From Fallopia convolvulus (taxonomy: Eukaryota > Streptophyta > Magnoliopsida > Caryophyllales > Polygonaceae): 64,000 nt of DNA. Location: positions 10,483,001 to 10,547,000 of the forward strand of contig OZ024721.1 of NCBI GenBank assembly GCA_964016875.1, in the 5' to 3' direction. This document shows, piece after piece, positions 1-10,449 of the stretch (position 1 is the stretch's first letter; each line of letters starts with the position of its first letter). The position numbers and the translations under genes are program-made. The notes beneath the pieces are model-generated. The model did not search any database, was not told where the DNA came from, and was given only the letters and a program-made list of their open reading frames with translations.

Positions 1-131
1 AGAACGAGATCAAAGAACGTCAGTTGCTCCCTAGTCGACAAAATGACTTCGTCCATTTTTGGAGGAGATGGAGATCTTTGAGTCCTCCTTTTCTTTCCCG
101 CCCTGGAATTGGCTCTGCTTGTGCTTGCCAT
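1..131 (-). CDS. ORF1 (Athila ORF1-like) N-terminus of element C, cut by the window edge
   Basis: An ATG at 131-129 on the - strand opens a frame of 43 codons that is still open at the window edge. The predicted N-terminus is basic and rich in Ser and Arg, then reads RSPSPP followed by an MD-VIL segment. This matches, residue for residue in many places, the N-terminus of the ORF1 copy at 36,260 in element A. That match fixes the start. Pfam has a family for the Athila ORF1 product, whose function is unknown; it is sometimes discussed with the env-like ORFs of this lineage. Here it lies downstream of protease with no pol between. Just upstream on the - strand a pyrimidine-rich stretch ends in CAG/AAG-type acceptors, so expression from a spliced RNA is possible (inference). 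Confidence 0.7.
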   Translation of the reverse strand, partial: MASTSRANSRAGKKRRTQRSPSPPKMDEVILSTREQLTFFDLV

Positions 132-1254
132 TTGGTACTTGAAAACACCACAAATATTCAAGGTAAGATCCATTCAATCCAACAAGAAAACCTCGTACTT
201 GTATTTGGAAATAGCCTCGACCCACCTCGGTACCGAGCCAAGAGGGTCGGTATCGAAGTCTTTGGGTTTAGGATAGGTTCTAGGCAATCACAGGTCGTTA
301 CCGACCCCCACAGGTCGGTAATGAGCCTGGGCAAGAACTTTGCGCGAGAAATTCCGAGTCCCAAATCCCCAAATTTTCGACAATTTAGCACAATTTCAAG
401 CAAGATTCCACACAAAAACACACCATCAAGTACTTGCAACCCCATACTTGCTCAAATCCCTATCTAATCATGCCAAAAACTCATGGTGATCATGCAAATC
501 AAGAACAAGTTACTTCATGCTTTTCTATCATCAAAATTCAATGTAAATCGAGCATGAAGAACCGAAAATCAAACAAGATTAATCACCACAATAGAAGCAT
601 GGAAGCACGATGCAATGTAGACATGCAATCTCGAATTTCCTCAAAGATATCGATATAAAAACTACCCCAAATTACCATGAATATTCAAGAAAAGAGTTTA
701 GGGTTCAAGAAATCATACCGCAACCTTGTATAATTGAAGAACGAGAATTCGAATTGCAAGGTAACGAGGGCTTGAAGCATCAGTAACGAACACATGAGGT
801 GATGTTCTATATCGAATGGGATGCGGTTTTGAGAGAATGGGTGTGCGGTAGACATCGGCGAGAGAATCCGAGTGGGAATCGGTGTTGATCTTGAGAGATT
901 GGTGAGGATTGGGGTTGGTTTTGAGGCTTGAGAGTGTTTTTAAAGATTTGGGCAAGAGGCGGCGCGAGAAGAGAGGCAAGGAAGGAAGGATTTTTAGGTT
1001 TAGAAAACTTACCTGTCGTGCGTCTCCGAATCTGGGTGTTGTCACAGGTCGGTATCGACCCTCTCAGCTCGGTACCGATCCTGGGCGACACAATTTCTAG
1101 CGCATTATCGTGCCCGACTTCTGTGACATGTTAGCTCAAAAATATCCTATCCCGTAAACTTCTACACTACTAAAAACTCAAAAGAAAGCTAAGAAAAAGA
1201 ACTTTAAAAAGAAAAGAAAAACTAAACTAAACTAAACTAAACTAAACTAAACCT
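132..1254 (-). other. Non-coding region of element C between protease and ORF1
   Basis: No credible gene. Short ORFs here overlap in several frames, and none is kept as a frame in the equivalent region of element A (25,113-26,211), although blocks of sequence are shared, for example the segment ending GCGGTATGATTTCT (near 720, - strand) against TTCGGTATGATTTCT in A (25,670-25,684). The region holds paired palindromes at 226-330 and 1,045-1,085, a consensus splice donor (CAGGTAAGT, - strand) at about 1,016-1,008 and an AAGTATGGGG-type motif (- strand) near 453-444. It is best read as leader or intron sequence for ORF1. Confidence 0.6.
1219..1252. repeat. (CTAAA)n pentanucleotide microsatellite
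   Basis: Six or seven consecutive copies of CTAAA are read directly. It lies beside the conserved post-protease motif of element C. The unit is not the plant telomere repeat (CCCTAAA), as the extra C residues are missing. Confidence 0.85.
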
Positions 1255-1310
1255 GGGTTGCCTCCCGTAAGCGCTATTTTTAACGTCGTCAGCCCGACGT
1301 ACTTACCTGG
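1255..1310 (-). other. Conserved post-protease motif of the Athila-like family (copy in C)
   Basis: On the - strand this reads GGTAAGTACGTCGGGCTGAC, then a segment with CGTTAAAAATAGCGCTTACG and GGAGGCAACCC. The same block occurs after the protease ORF in A (25,056-25,112) and D (14,948-15,003), and in diverged form in F (59,425-59,470, - strand). The start is a good 5' splice donor. It lies outside the reading frame, so its conservation suggests an RNA-level role. Confidence 0.75.
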
Positions 1311-1314
1311 GTAA

Positions 1315-2476
1315 TCAAGGTGGCTCCTTTTCAGCTTTGTCGGGGTCGTGGAAAACCTTATACTTAGTGGTAAAGGCATTGTTATTTCTTTTCACTAAAT
1401 TCGGTCCCTCATCTTCTAAGAGTATGCTCGGTATTCCTACACAAGGGTTAGTGAAGTCCGAGAACCAAGGAGGTTTCGACTCCTCTATAACATGAACAGT
1501 AGGGTATGGTGTAGGAAAATGATATAGGGAATGATCATGACCAGTGACCGTGAATCTAGAGTTAAAATACTCACCTTGATCTGTTAGTGAGGACGTCGGC
1601 ACTGAGGTAGTTGAGGTTGTTATCGACCATTCTGAAGCAAGGCCTCCCTCGGTATCGTTCCAAAATGCGCCTCCCTCATCATATTTTTATATGAATGGCT
1701 CACTACCGACCCAAGAGGGATCAGTAGCTGGCCCGGTATTGCTCTCATAATCATTGTTGCTTGGAAGGGGAACATTGGGCTTACCAAAGTCGAGCTCTGG
1801 CTGGGGCGTCTCGATCTTGGCGGCCGCAGCTGTATCATTGGCGGCTTGATTTAGGCTGAACTCAACTTGCTCCTCCCCTATATCAAAGGTGAGGAGTCCT
1901 TTCCGAACGTCAACTCGAGCACCTGCTGTAGCAAGGAATGGCCTGCCTAGAATGATGGGCACTAGCGGGTCTTCAGGAATATCGAGGACAATGAAATTGT
2001 TTTGTATGAAGAATTTCCCCACTTGAATGGGAAAATCATCAATGAATCCATTAGCTTTTACACTAGATCCGTCTGCCATGCATGTACAACCTCATATCCA
2101 CGAGTTCCAAAATTCCCATGTTAGCTTTTGACCAGATCGACAATGGTAGGAGACTGGCACTGGCTCCCAAATCACATAGCGCTTTGAATTGATGGTCACC
2201 AATCCCTATAGTGATAGCAAATCTCCCAAGATCACCTAGCTTTTCCGGAAGGGTTATTGATCGGACCTCATCTGTCAGCTCTGTTATTGACCTTTTCCTG
2301 CTAAGAATGTCTTTCAAGAATTTTGTGTAAGTCGACATTTCGCTTAGGACCTCAGCAAATGGTATAGAAATATTTAAGCCCTGGAGAATATTAACGAAAT
2401 GCTTAAACTTGCCTTCTGTTGAGTCCTTAGACTTCTTAGTAAAGAAGGGGAGAGACTTCACCAACCTCGGAACCAA
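1315..2476 (-). pseudogene. Retropepsin-like aspartic protease region of element C (broken)
   Basis: Two overlapping - frames carry one protease domain. The first (2,476-2,063) holds the active-site segment ALCDLGASASLLPLS, the DLGA form seen in Athila-type proteases where other families have DTG or DSG. The second (2,079-1,687, continuing to 1,315) holds MADGSSVK, the flap region and ILGRPFLATAGA. A frameshift near 2,070 separates them, and a TAA at 1,689-1,687 interrupts the tail, which then runs in the same frame to 1,315 and ends KAEKEPP. A conserved tail segment (PPWFSDFTNP) is also present in A and D. The domain normally matures Gag. RT would be expected next but is absent. The 5' side is continuous with the gag linker beyond element B. 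Confidence 0.85.
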
Positions 2477-2524
2477 AGCGGGCTCAAGAGGTGGTGCTAC
2501 CGGACCGACAATCGGGTCGATCGG

Positions 2525-4015
2525 TGTTGACGGGCCTTTACTCTGGACAACAAATAAATTTATAAGTCAAGACCCCGCTGAGTATAGGGGACTCATGATC
2601 GTTCCACGAGAAGCAAAGTTGTTTATCTATCGACTACTATAATGAAAATCAAACTAAAATAAGCAAAAACACTCACGACCAGCCTCGTTGATGAAGTTGT
2701 CAGGGTCGTTAACGAACCAACGCAAACAACTAACCAACACTAACGAGCTAAACAGGTTCGGTACCGAGCCTACGAACTCAGTAACGAATATGATCAAGAA
2801 AAATTCAAATAAAAACAAAAATCTAGGACAAGGGTTACCACAACATAGTCATGCATATAAACTCGTAAGAAGATAAAGATCATGCCTTTAAATAGATAAA
2901 TTTATCAACTTTCATTGATTAATAAGCAAATCAATCTATTTTCATAAATTAACTCACTCAATCGCTTGTGTTGGACCTAAAGCTCGAAACTTTCGTATTC
3001 AAACAATATTAACCTTCAAGTCTATAACTTTCTCTTTCAATCAAGTTAAAAACCTAAATTACCTTGACTTTCATCTAGGTATAAGCACAACAAGCAATCT
3101 TTTAATAGATAGAAGACATTCAACACATCATCTTACTCATCAAACCATGCATAACTATGTCGGGTTTAAACCCCGACAATAGATAAAAAAACTATTCACT
3201 ACTCATATCTAAGAAGCAAATAAATTCAATAAGAGAAAACATTGAAAACAAAACAACTACTTCCAAATTAATAAGAAAAATAATCGTCTTACAAAATTTA
3301 GAAGAAACCGAAAAATACAAAACACCGAATCGAAATCTCGTGACTAACGACCCCGGCTCAATCTCGTCCACCATGCTCAATCTCGTTCCGAATCCTCTTT
3401 CTCTCTCTCGGCTCTTCCTCCTTCTCTCCTTCCTACTCGACTTCTACTTGCCTTCCCCCTATTCTAAGCTATAAGGAAGGGTATTTATACTAATAAGGCT
3501 AGAATATAAACAGGCTAGAAGATAAAAACTTTCCTAAAAGATAGAAACTAACTCTAAAAAGATAGAAATAAAATCTAGAAAGATAACAAGACCTAAAATA
3601 CATAATATAATAATCCTAAAACTCATTAAAAATACTCTACCGACACGGAATAAATTCTCGTACAGGATCGGTAGGACATCACTAAGATCTCTCGAAAAAC
3701 CTATCTCATAGCCTCGTTAACGAACCCTCACAACCTCGTTAACGAGTCTGGGCTTGGCTTCTTCAACACTTCAACTTTAAAATCTCGACTTCGACTCTTG
3801 CGTCTCGTATTCTTCCGTCTTTCACCATATCATTCCAAATTTAGCTCCAAACAACACCGTTTCCTTGCTAAAACCTAGAAAAATACACAAAACGGAGTAG
3901 CTTCCATACTTTTCACAAAATATGCAAAACCATCCAAAAACACACAAAACTAACCCTAAACTTATCAAAACTAGTCCTAATAAACTAAGAAAACCTACTA
4001 AAAACACGAACATCA
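2525..4015 (-). repeat. 3' LTR of element B
   Basis: On the - strand it runs from TGATGTTCGTG (4,015) to CCCGTCAACA (2,525), with canonical TG/CA ends. It is nearly identical to 7,248-8,750 and related to the LTRs of element A. A TATAAATA box lies at 3,489-3,482 (- strand). It contains palindrome pairs at about 3,712-3,758 and 2,705-2,795. Confidence 0.9.
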
Positions 4016-5732
4016 AAATACCCCATACTTAGACTTGCTTGTCCTCAAGCAATTACTAAACATAAATCAAAACCAAACAACAATACTTATCAAGACATAG
4101 CCATCCTCTAAAAACAACTTCGACACATAGAAGAAAAATAGCAAAATGACTATTGATGTCATCACACATATATGCACTAAATAGACATAAGCAAAATACA
4201 ATCCAACCTCACAAGGGATAATAATGTGTTTCTCTCAACTCTCATGTGTTTAGGCTTATAGATTCAATCTCTCAACTCATCTCATATACAAAAACTCATA
4301 AAAATTGGAACTTATATCACCAAACTCTCCACCCAAGATTTTTCAAAACACATAAAAATCATCAAGAGAACTTAGGCTCAATGAAAAACTTCATAGAAGT
4401 TTCCCATTCGCCCAGGTTGTAATGGGGCTTGGTAAAGACAATAAGGCGTGGAAATATTTTGGTTATGTGGTGCTAATAATATCCGGGAATCAAAAGACTC
4501 CTAAAAACTCACACATATCACAAAAACTCTCATAAGATAACAATACCAAAACTCACTCTTCTTTATGCACTTATACTTCACTCACCCAATATATCCTAGA
4601 AAGTCCCATAAAAATAATTCAAAAAGAAGCTCTGATATTCATCTATTAAACACACATGCACTTTTTCTGCTTCTTCTTTCTTTCTCTTTTTTTTTCGCTG
4701 CCTCGTTAACGAACCTAGCTAGGTCGTTAACGAACTACATCGTGTACTCTTCCTCTTAACAAATTTTCTTTTGTGCATACTTTTTCTTTTAAGAGATATC
4801 TTCCCTTTTTCAACATAAAATAAGAGACTTTCAATCTACCCTTCGCATCAATCCCTTAATTTCAAACCAAACATAAAATTGCACCCAACAAAACATACCT
4901 CTCCAATCTAAGTCCTAATCCCCTGATAGGGTCAAGCTTATCTCGGCTAGGGAACAAATTTTTGTGGAGCTAAAAATAAAGGCTTAAGGCTCAAATTGGC
5001 TTCAAAAAGAGGATAATAATAAGGTAGATAAGGATTAATAAGGCTTATGAAAAATAAGTTCTCTATCATATGATTTTCACAAGTAATGAACTATAAATCT
5101 CATATAGGTCTCAAGTAATAGATAACCATCACAATTTCAAGAGATAATATGCATATAGAGAGCAAAATCACACAAGAAAAGAAAAGGGACTCTTAATGTT
5201 CTCCCTGTAATGCCAAAAACAACTTACAAGGTAGATTTTGTTGGATTGCATCACTTATGCTATAAAGTATATGTGCTCAATTTCATCAAATGCTATTCCT
5301 TCCTAAAAACAACTTCATAACAAGAATCTGGCTATACTATTAAAGACATGTTTGCAAGGAATTATATGATCATGTTAGCAACTACTATCATAGAACATAA
5401 GAAAGCGATATCTATCAATTCTAAAAACTCTTTTTTTTTCTCTTTTTCAGTTTTTCAATTTTTTTCTTTCATTTTCGTGGAACAATTTTTCTTAAAACAA
5501 ATAAAACACATAATACAAGACAAAACACAAGACAAAACACCTAAAACAAGACAACAAGTTTTCTACCTTTTTCCCACCCCATACTTAAAATTACAGTGTC
5601 CCCACTATAAGAAAAATAGGAAGAAGGAAAGAAATAGAAAAGAAAACAACAAAAAATAATACAAGAAAAGGAAAAACATAAAAACTTACAAAGTTTGAAA
5701 AGTGGAAAACAAGGAAACTGCGTCAAGCTGAA
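4016..5732 (-). other. 3' non-coding region of element B
   Basis: No gene is credible here; the short ORFs are not kept in other copies. It is collinear with the regions after ORF1 in A (37,841-39,513), D (15,004-16,872) and F (57,849-59,424). Shared blocks in element order are: a GTGGGGACACTGTAATTTTA-type block then AAGTATGGGGTGGG (about 5,605-5,572), the block around TTTGTGGAGCTA (near 4,970), AAGCTTGACCCTATC (near 4,940), ATTATTAGCACCACATA (near 4,480), a CCCCATTACAACC block (near 4,425), the hairpin at 4,052-4,035 and AAGTATGGGG next to the LTR. A palindrome pair lies at 4,700-4,740. Confidence 0.75.
4035..4052 (-). other. PPT-proximal hairpin, element B
   Basis: Perfect 7-bp stem with a 4-nt loop: TTGCTTG-AGGA-CAAGCAA in element sense. 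The same hairpin is at the same place in A (39,477-39,494), D (16,836-16,853) and F (57,869-57,886), each time just before the 3' LTR. Confidence 0.8.
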
Positions 5733-7217
5733 TCAACGGTTTGGTGGAGGAAAGTAGTGCTCGAAGTTCCCCATGAAGGCGTACATCGTCCTCCAGCGCT
5801 CTGCATCGTCCACCTCTCTCTAACGATGTCTCTCATCCTTCATAGCCATGCGAGCAGAGTAGACACTCTCCCATCTATCCATCCTCCGATGAATGTGTGT
5901 TTGTTGAAGGTTTAGTTGCCGCATCTGAAATGAAAGGTCCTCGGCCCATGGAGGCAGGATACTCGATCCAGTGTACTCGGGTTGAGGAGGTGGTAGATAG
6001 TTAGGCTGGAATTGATCTTGGTAAAGCACTGGGTTGTACGGCATGATTCCATAGGAATTAGGGTCGATAGGTGCTCTCGGTGGGTCGTTACCGAAGCTAT
6101 GTGCCTCGGTAGGAGCATCAGTAGAGGTCTGGAAATGGTCGTCAACGACCCTGGTGGGCTCGTCAACGAAAACACTGGCACCCAAAACTTTTGTATTGAG
6201 GTCTTCATCCTCGAAGTTGAGCTCCTCTGTACCGCCCTCTGTGTCAGCCTCGTCAGTCGCATCTTCTTCTTCATCCATTTCTTCTCCTTCTCGCTCAAAT
6301 CTTGTCTCACACGGCCTAAGTGATAGCTCATCCTCCGGCTTGGGCTCTAACGGGAATGCATGCCCCGTCCACGCCTCGTACCAATTTGGTACATAGAGTA
6401 GCTCCAATTTGTCTAGGGTGGGTACAACAATGCGGTCTTGAACTTTTGTCTTGAACCCTCCCTCGGCTTGAATCAAAATACTGGAGCTATACCAATAATT
6501 CTTGTTGATGAGTTGAGCGTGAGCCGGTGTGTAGCGAGTGAGATCGACTCCAAGATTGGTTGCTATAAGACTAACCAAATTCCCGCACCATACTTTCTTC
6601 GACTTGGTTGATTTCTCTATATAATAAAGCCACTCATACCCCAAGTTCAATGGGGCGGGCTCCTCGAAAAGAATGGTGCGAAGACAAGCAACCTCCGTCC
6701 TTGTTGGCCTGTTCAGCTCTCTCATAGGCCAGAATGTAGCGGCGAGAACTCGGAGGATGATCCTGAATATGGGGTTGATGATGCTTGCCCCGGATAATGC
6801 TGTAGAGGAGGGCTCTACCTCCCTAGTGATGTAGCTCCAAGTCCTCTTCACCTTGTAGTTTTTCATACTGTAATCTCGAGAAGGGTTTGGGAGCTCCAGA
6901 ATGGCGTTGAACTCCGCCAAAGTGTACTCTCGGTTCACATTACCGAGCCTGAACCGGATGCGTCCCGCCGAAGTCTTCATCGGGATACTTGTTTCTAGAG
7001 TAGCTAGAAACTCGGATGTGAGAGCCGGAAAGTGTGGTAAAGTCTCCTTCTTCAGCAAATGGGGCACTCCTAAAATAGTGAAAGCCTCTTTGACATCGTC
7101 GTAGATCCCCGTTTGCTTGGCACTCGTTTTTGAAAACCACCGAGTGTTGTGGTCCTTGTTTAGGATGGCGTTGTATCGGTCCGCTTGCCCTTGAGTGCAA
7201 AAGATCACATTATCCAA
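5733..7217 (-). pseudogene. ORF1 (Athila ORF1-like) of element B, nearly full length but without its start
   Basis: A frame of 465 codons is open from 7,217 to 5,820 (- strand). It begins DNVIFCTQGQADRYNAIL, equivalent to about residue 27 of the A copy, because the deletion that joins the primer site to ORF1 removed the true ATG and the basic N-terminus. An in-frame TAA lies just upstream and the first in-frame Met is near residue 80. The N-terminal two thirds is a folded-looking domain with RFRLGNVNREYTLAEFNAIL (about residues 88-107). An acidic stretch follows (about 315-345), then a Pro/Gln-rich part and an amphipathic C-terminus. A TAG at 5,822-5,820 cuts about 28 residues compared with the family stop at 5,735-5,733. 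No signal peptide or membrane segment is visible. The function of this family is unknown; an env-like role is not supported by the sequence. Confidence 0.75.
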
Positions 7218-7232
7218 AAGATCACATTATCC
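7199..7232. repeat. 17-bp tandem duplication at the internal deletion junction of B
   Basis: The unit AAAAGATCACATTATCC is present twice head to tail. It sits exactly where primer-site sequence is fused to ORF1 codons. This suggests template slippage or repair synthesis when the gag-protease region was lost. Confidence 0.9.
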
Positions 7233-7247
7233 GCAACGGCGCCAATT
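7233..7247 (-). promoter_or_regulatory. Truncated tRNA-Asp-type primer binding site of element B
   Basis: Directly inside the 5' LTR the - strand reads AATTGGCGCCGTTGC and then jumps to ORF1 sequence. The intact site in A continues with CGGGGA. The junction carries a 17-bp tandem duplication (7,199-7,215 and 7,216-7,232). Confidence 0.85.
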
Positions 7248-8750
7248 TGTTGACGGGCCTTTACTCTGGACAACAAATAAATTTATAAGTCAAGACCCCG
7301 CTGAGTATAGGGGACTCATGATCGTTCCACGAGAAGCAAAGTTGTTTATCTATCGACTACTATAATGAAAATCAAACTAAAATAAGCAAAAACACTCACG
7401 ACCAGCCTCGTTGATGACGTTATCAGGGTCGTTAACTAACCAACGCAAACAACTAACCAACACTAACGAGCTAAACAGGTTCGGTACCGAGCCTACGAAC
7501 TCAGTAACGAATATGATCAAGAAAAATTCAAATAAAAACAAAAATCTAGGACAAGGGTTACCACAACATAGTCATGCATATAAACTCGTAAGAAGATAAA
7601 GATCATGCCTTTAAATAGATAAATTTATCAACTTTCATTGATTAATAAGCAAATCAATCTATTTTCATAAATTAACTCACTCAATCGCTTGTGTTGGACC
7701 TAAAGCTCGAAACTTTCGTATTCAAACAATATTAACCTTCAAGTCTATAACTTTCTCTTTCAATCAAGTTAAAAACCTAAATTACCTTGACTTTCATCTA
7801 GGTATAAGCACAACAAGCAATCTTTTAATAGATAGAAGGCATTCAACACATCATCTTACTCATCAAACCATGCATAACTATGTCGGGTTTAAACCCCGAC
7901 CCTAGATAAAAAAACTACTCACTACTCATAACTAAGAAGCAAATAAATTCAATAAGAGAAAACATTGAAAACAAAACAAGTACTTCCAAATTAATAAGAA
8001 AAATAATCGTCTTACAGAATTTAGAAGAAACCGAAAACTACAAAACACCGAATCGAAAACTCGTGACTAACGACCCCGGTAACTTTCGTCCACCTTGCTC
8101 AATCTCGTTCCGACTACTCTTTCTCTCTCTCGGCTCTTCCTCCTTCTCTCCTTCCTACTCGACTTCTACTTGCCTTCACCCCTTTTCTAAGCTATAAGGA
8201 AGGGTATTTATACTAATAAGGCTAGAAAATAAAAAGGTTAGAAGATAAAAACTTTCCTAAAAGATAGAAACTAACTCTAAAAAGATAGAAATAAAATCTA
8301 GAAAGATAACAAGACCTAAAATACATAATATAATAATCCTAAAACTCATTAAAAATACTCTACCGACACGGAATAAATTCCCGCAGAGGATCGGTAGGAC
8401 ATCACTAAGATCTCTCGAAAAACCTATCTCGTAGCCTTGTTAACGAACCCTCACAGACTCGTTAACGAGCCTGGGCTTGGGTTCTTCAACACTTCAACTT
8501 TAAAAGCTCGACTTCGACTCTTGCGTCTCGTATTCTTCCGTCTTTCACCATATCATTCCAAATTTAGCTCCAAACAGCACCGTTTCCTTGCTAAAACCTA
8601 CAAAAATACACAAAACGGAGTAGCTTCCATACTTTTCACAATATATGCAAAACCATCCAAAAACACACAAAACTAACCCTAAACTTATCAAAACTAGTCC
8701 TAATAAACTAAGAAAACCTACTAAAAACTATACTAAAAACACGAACAACA
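7248..8750 (-). repeat. 5' LTR of element B
   Basis: On the - strand it runs from TGTTGTTCGTG (8,750) to CCCGTCAACA (7,248). The third base is T rather than the A of the partner LTR. A TATAAATA box lies at 8,212-8,205. The terminal region has a 12-bp extra segment compared with the 3' LTR. Palindrome pairs are at about 8,440-8,472 and 7,425-7,510. Confidence 0.9.
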
Positions 8751-8755
8751 ATCGG

Positions 8756-10135
8756 TGCCGCAAAAGGGTCGGTACCGACCTTGGTGGGGTCGGTATCGAG
8801 CCTTGGACGAAGAGAGTGGTTCGGTGTAGAAAACTTACCTGCTTTGGGGTTGGTAACGAGCTTTGGAGCATCAGTACCGAGTGTTTTAGGCTCGGTAACG
8901 ACCCTCTTCGGTACATTATCGATCTGGGCCATGGCGTCTTCTTCAGCACCGGGGTCCTTTTCCTTGTCCTCAGCACGATCTGGTAGCGTCTTTCAGCTCT
9001 TGAGATGTACAACTTCGATCTGTCCTCTATGGTTTTCGTCGGGGCGGCCCGGGAGTTTCCATGCGGCCTCGGAATCTGTACAGCTAGGTTGCCTAGTTGG
9101 GAGTTTACATTCTTTCTCCATGTCTCAATCTCTCCCAACTGTGCTTGTAGACCTTTTTTGGTCAGAACGGACTCCACTGATTTCATTTTTCACTCCATTG
9201 ATCCCTTCATGGAGTCCATTCACCCATGATGGCATTTCTTGATAGCCTAGAGGTCGATATGGTGCGGGTCGTCTATCCGAAGGAGGGGGCTGCATAGTTT
9301 TTATTTTGATTTTGATTCCCCCAAGCCGGGTAGTTCTTTGGCTTATCATAATTAGGTAGATTTCTGTACTGCCCTCTCATATAATTCATCTCAGCATATA
9401 TCTCAACGGCTCTAACCTGCTCGATGTTAGTGCAAGTAGAAGTATTATGGGCAGAAGAGCCACATTCTTGACAATTTTAAGAGGTTTTTAAAAAACTTAC
9501 ATGTTTGTTCAAACGGTTGATCTCATCCTGTAGAAATTGATTTTTGACTTCAGGGTCAACTTCGTCTTTATTTGGGATGTAGAGATGCTTTTGTGGATGA
9601 GGTGGTTGCTGCGCTCCATACATAGCATCGTAATTGGTCGGTTTGTCCAGCAACTCCCATGCAGCGGTGGGATCCATCTCAATAAAACCGCAAGCAGTGT
9701 GCATGTTGATGCGGTTCTTTGTTTTAGCATTAATCCCCTGAAAGAAGATTTCTTGGAGCACATATGTTCCATAGGGCACTTAGTAGGTTTCCCTTCAAAT
9801 TGAGCCCGTTTGATTAAGGATATGAATTGAGACTTAATCTCAAAAGTCTTCTCTATCTCCGAAAGCACGATTGCGGACTCTGGAACCCTCAGTTCTGGAT
9901 GCATATACTTTTTAGCATTCCTCGAATAGGCATTGAGTTGCTCTTGTAGAGCGGTTTTCTCAATCTGCGTGGCTTCGAGCTGTCTCTGGAGCATTGCCAT
10001 CTGTTGAGCCATCTCTTCAGGAGTCATCTGTTGAGCCGCGACTTGGTTTCCTCTTCTTCTGCGGTGAAGGGTGCGCTCAGGTTCAGAATAATAACCAGTG
10101 TTATCAAACTCGAGCCTGCGGCGTCCTATTTGCAT
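8756..10135 (-). pseudogene. Gag and gag-protease linker of element C (core domain deleted)
   Basis: The - frame starting at 10,135 (MQIGRRRLEFDN) matches the gag starts of A (22,487) and D (12,074). It reads through PRNAKKYMHPELRVPESAI-type sequence to CPMEH, then is fused directly to the segment YVLQEIFFQGINA. The roughly 110-residue core of the retrotransposon gag domain, present in D and A, is missing. Downstream on the - strand a CCHC zinc-knuckle pattern is readable (CQECGSSAHNTSTC, near 9,470-9,430), then IPRPHGNSRAAP and a linker full of TDP and TEP repeats (8,930-8,760). Several stops and frameshifts are present. A splice-donor motif CAGGTAAGT lies at 8,842-8,834. Element B interrupts the linker. 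Confidence 0.8.
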
Positions 10136-10227
10136 AAGCTGAGAAAACATACAAAAAATGAAATTATAAATAAAAACGGGGCCGGGCTAGTCCCAGACCC
10201 ACAGGTAATCAAACAAGCATTGTTGCT

Positions 10228-10245
10228 TCCCCGACAACGGCGCCA
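10228..10245 (-). promoter_or_regulatory. tRNA-Asp-type primer binding site of element C
   Basis: On the - strand TGGCGCCGTTGTCGGGGA lies 3 bases inside the 5' LTR. It differs at one base from the site in element A. Athila-lineage elements are known to use tRNA-Asp. Confidence 0.85.
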
Positions 10246-10248
10246 ATT

Positions 10249-10449
10249 TCTTGAAGGGCGTTTTTTAACTAGACAACAAATAAATTTGTAGTCAAGACCC
10301 CGCTGAGTATAGCCAAGTCAGGAACTTCCACAGGAAGCAAGGTTGTTTGATTACTAAACTACGAATGCAAGAAAGCACAAAAACAAAGCAAAACATGAAC
10401 AAACAAGGCTACGACAACCCTCGGTACCGACCTTGTCAAGGTCGGTAAC
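10249..10449 (-). repeat. 5' LTR of element C, inner part
   Basis: The end beside the primer site reads TCAAGA instead of the usual TCAACA. The LTR is interrupted at 10,449 by element D, inside a TCGGTAACGA palindrome, and resumes at 17,245. Conserved LTR text such as ACCCCGCTGAGTATAG is present. Confidence 0.8.

Larger units (their letters stand above)
2525..8750 (-). mobile_element. Element B: ORF1-only Athila-like element with two LTRs
   Basis: Two LTRs of about 1.5 kb (8,750-7,248 and 4,015-2,525) enclose only a truncated primer site, one long ORF1 frame and the 3' non-coding region. The insertion is flanked by a perfect 5-bp duplication ATCGG at 2,520-2,524 and 8,751-8,755. It sits in the gag-protease linker of element C. 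The LTRs differ at roughly 40 of 1,490 positions by eye count, plus a 12-bp indel near the 5' end. Gag, protease, RT and integrase are all missing, so movement must have been in trans or the deletion followed insertion. Confidence 0.9.

Noticed and set aside
713..1045. 110-codon - strand ORF in element C
   Set aside because: Overlaps another open frame and is not kept in A. Leader sequence.
1219..1252. CTAAA repeats as interstitial telomere sequence
   Set aside because: The unit lacks the CCC of the plant telomere repeat.
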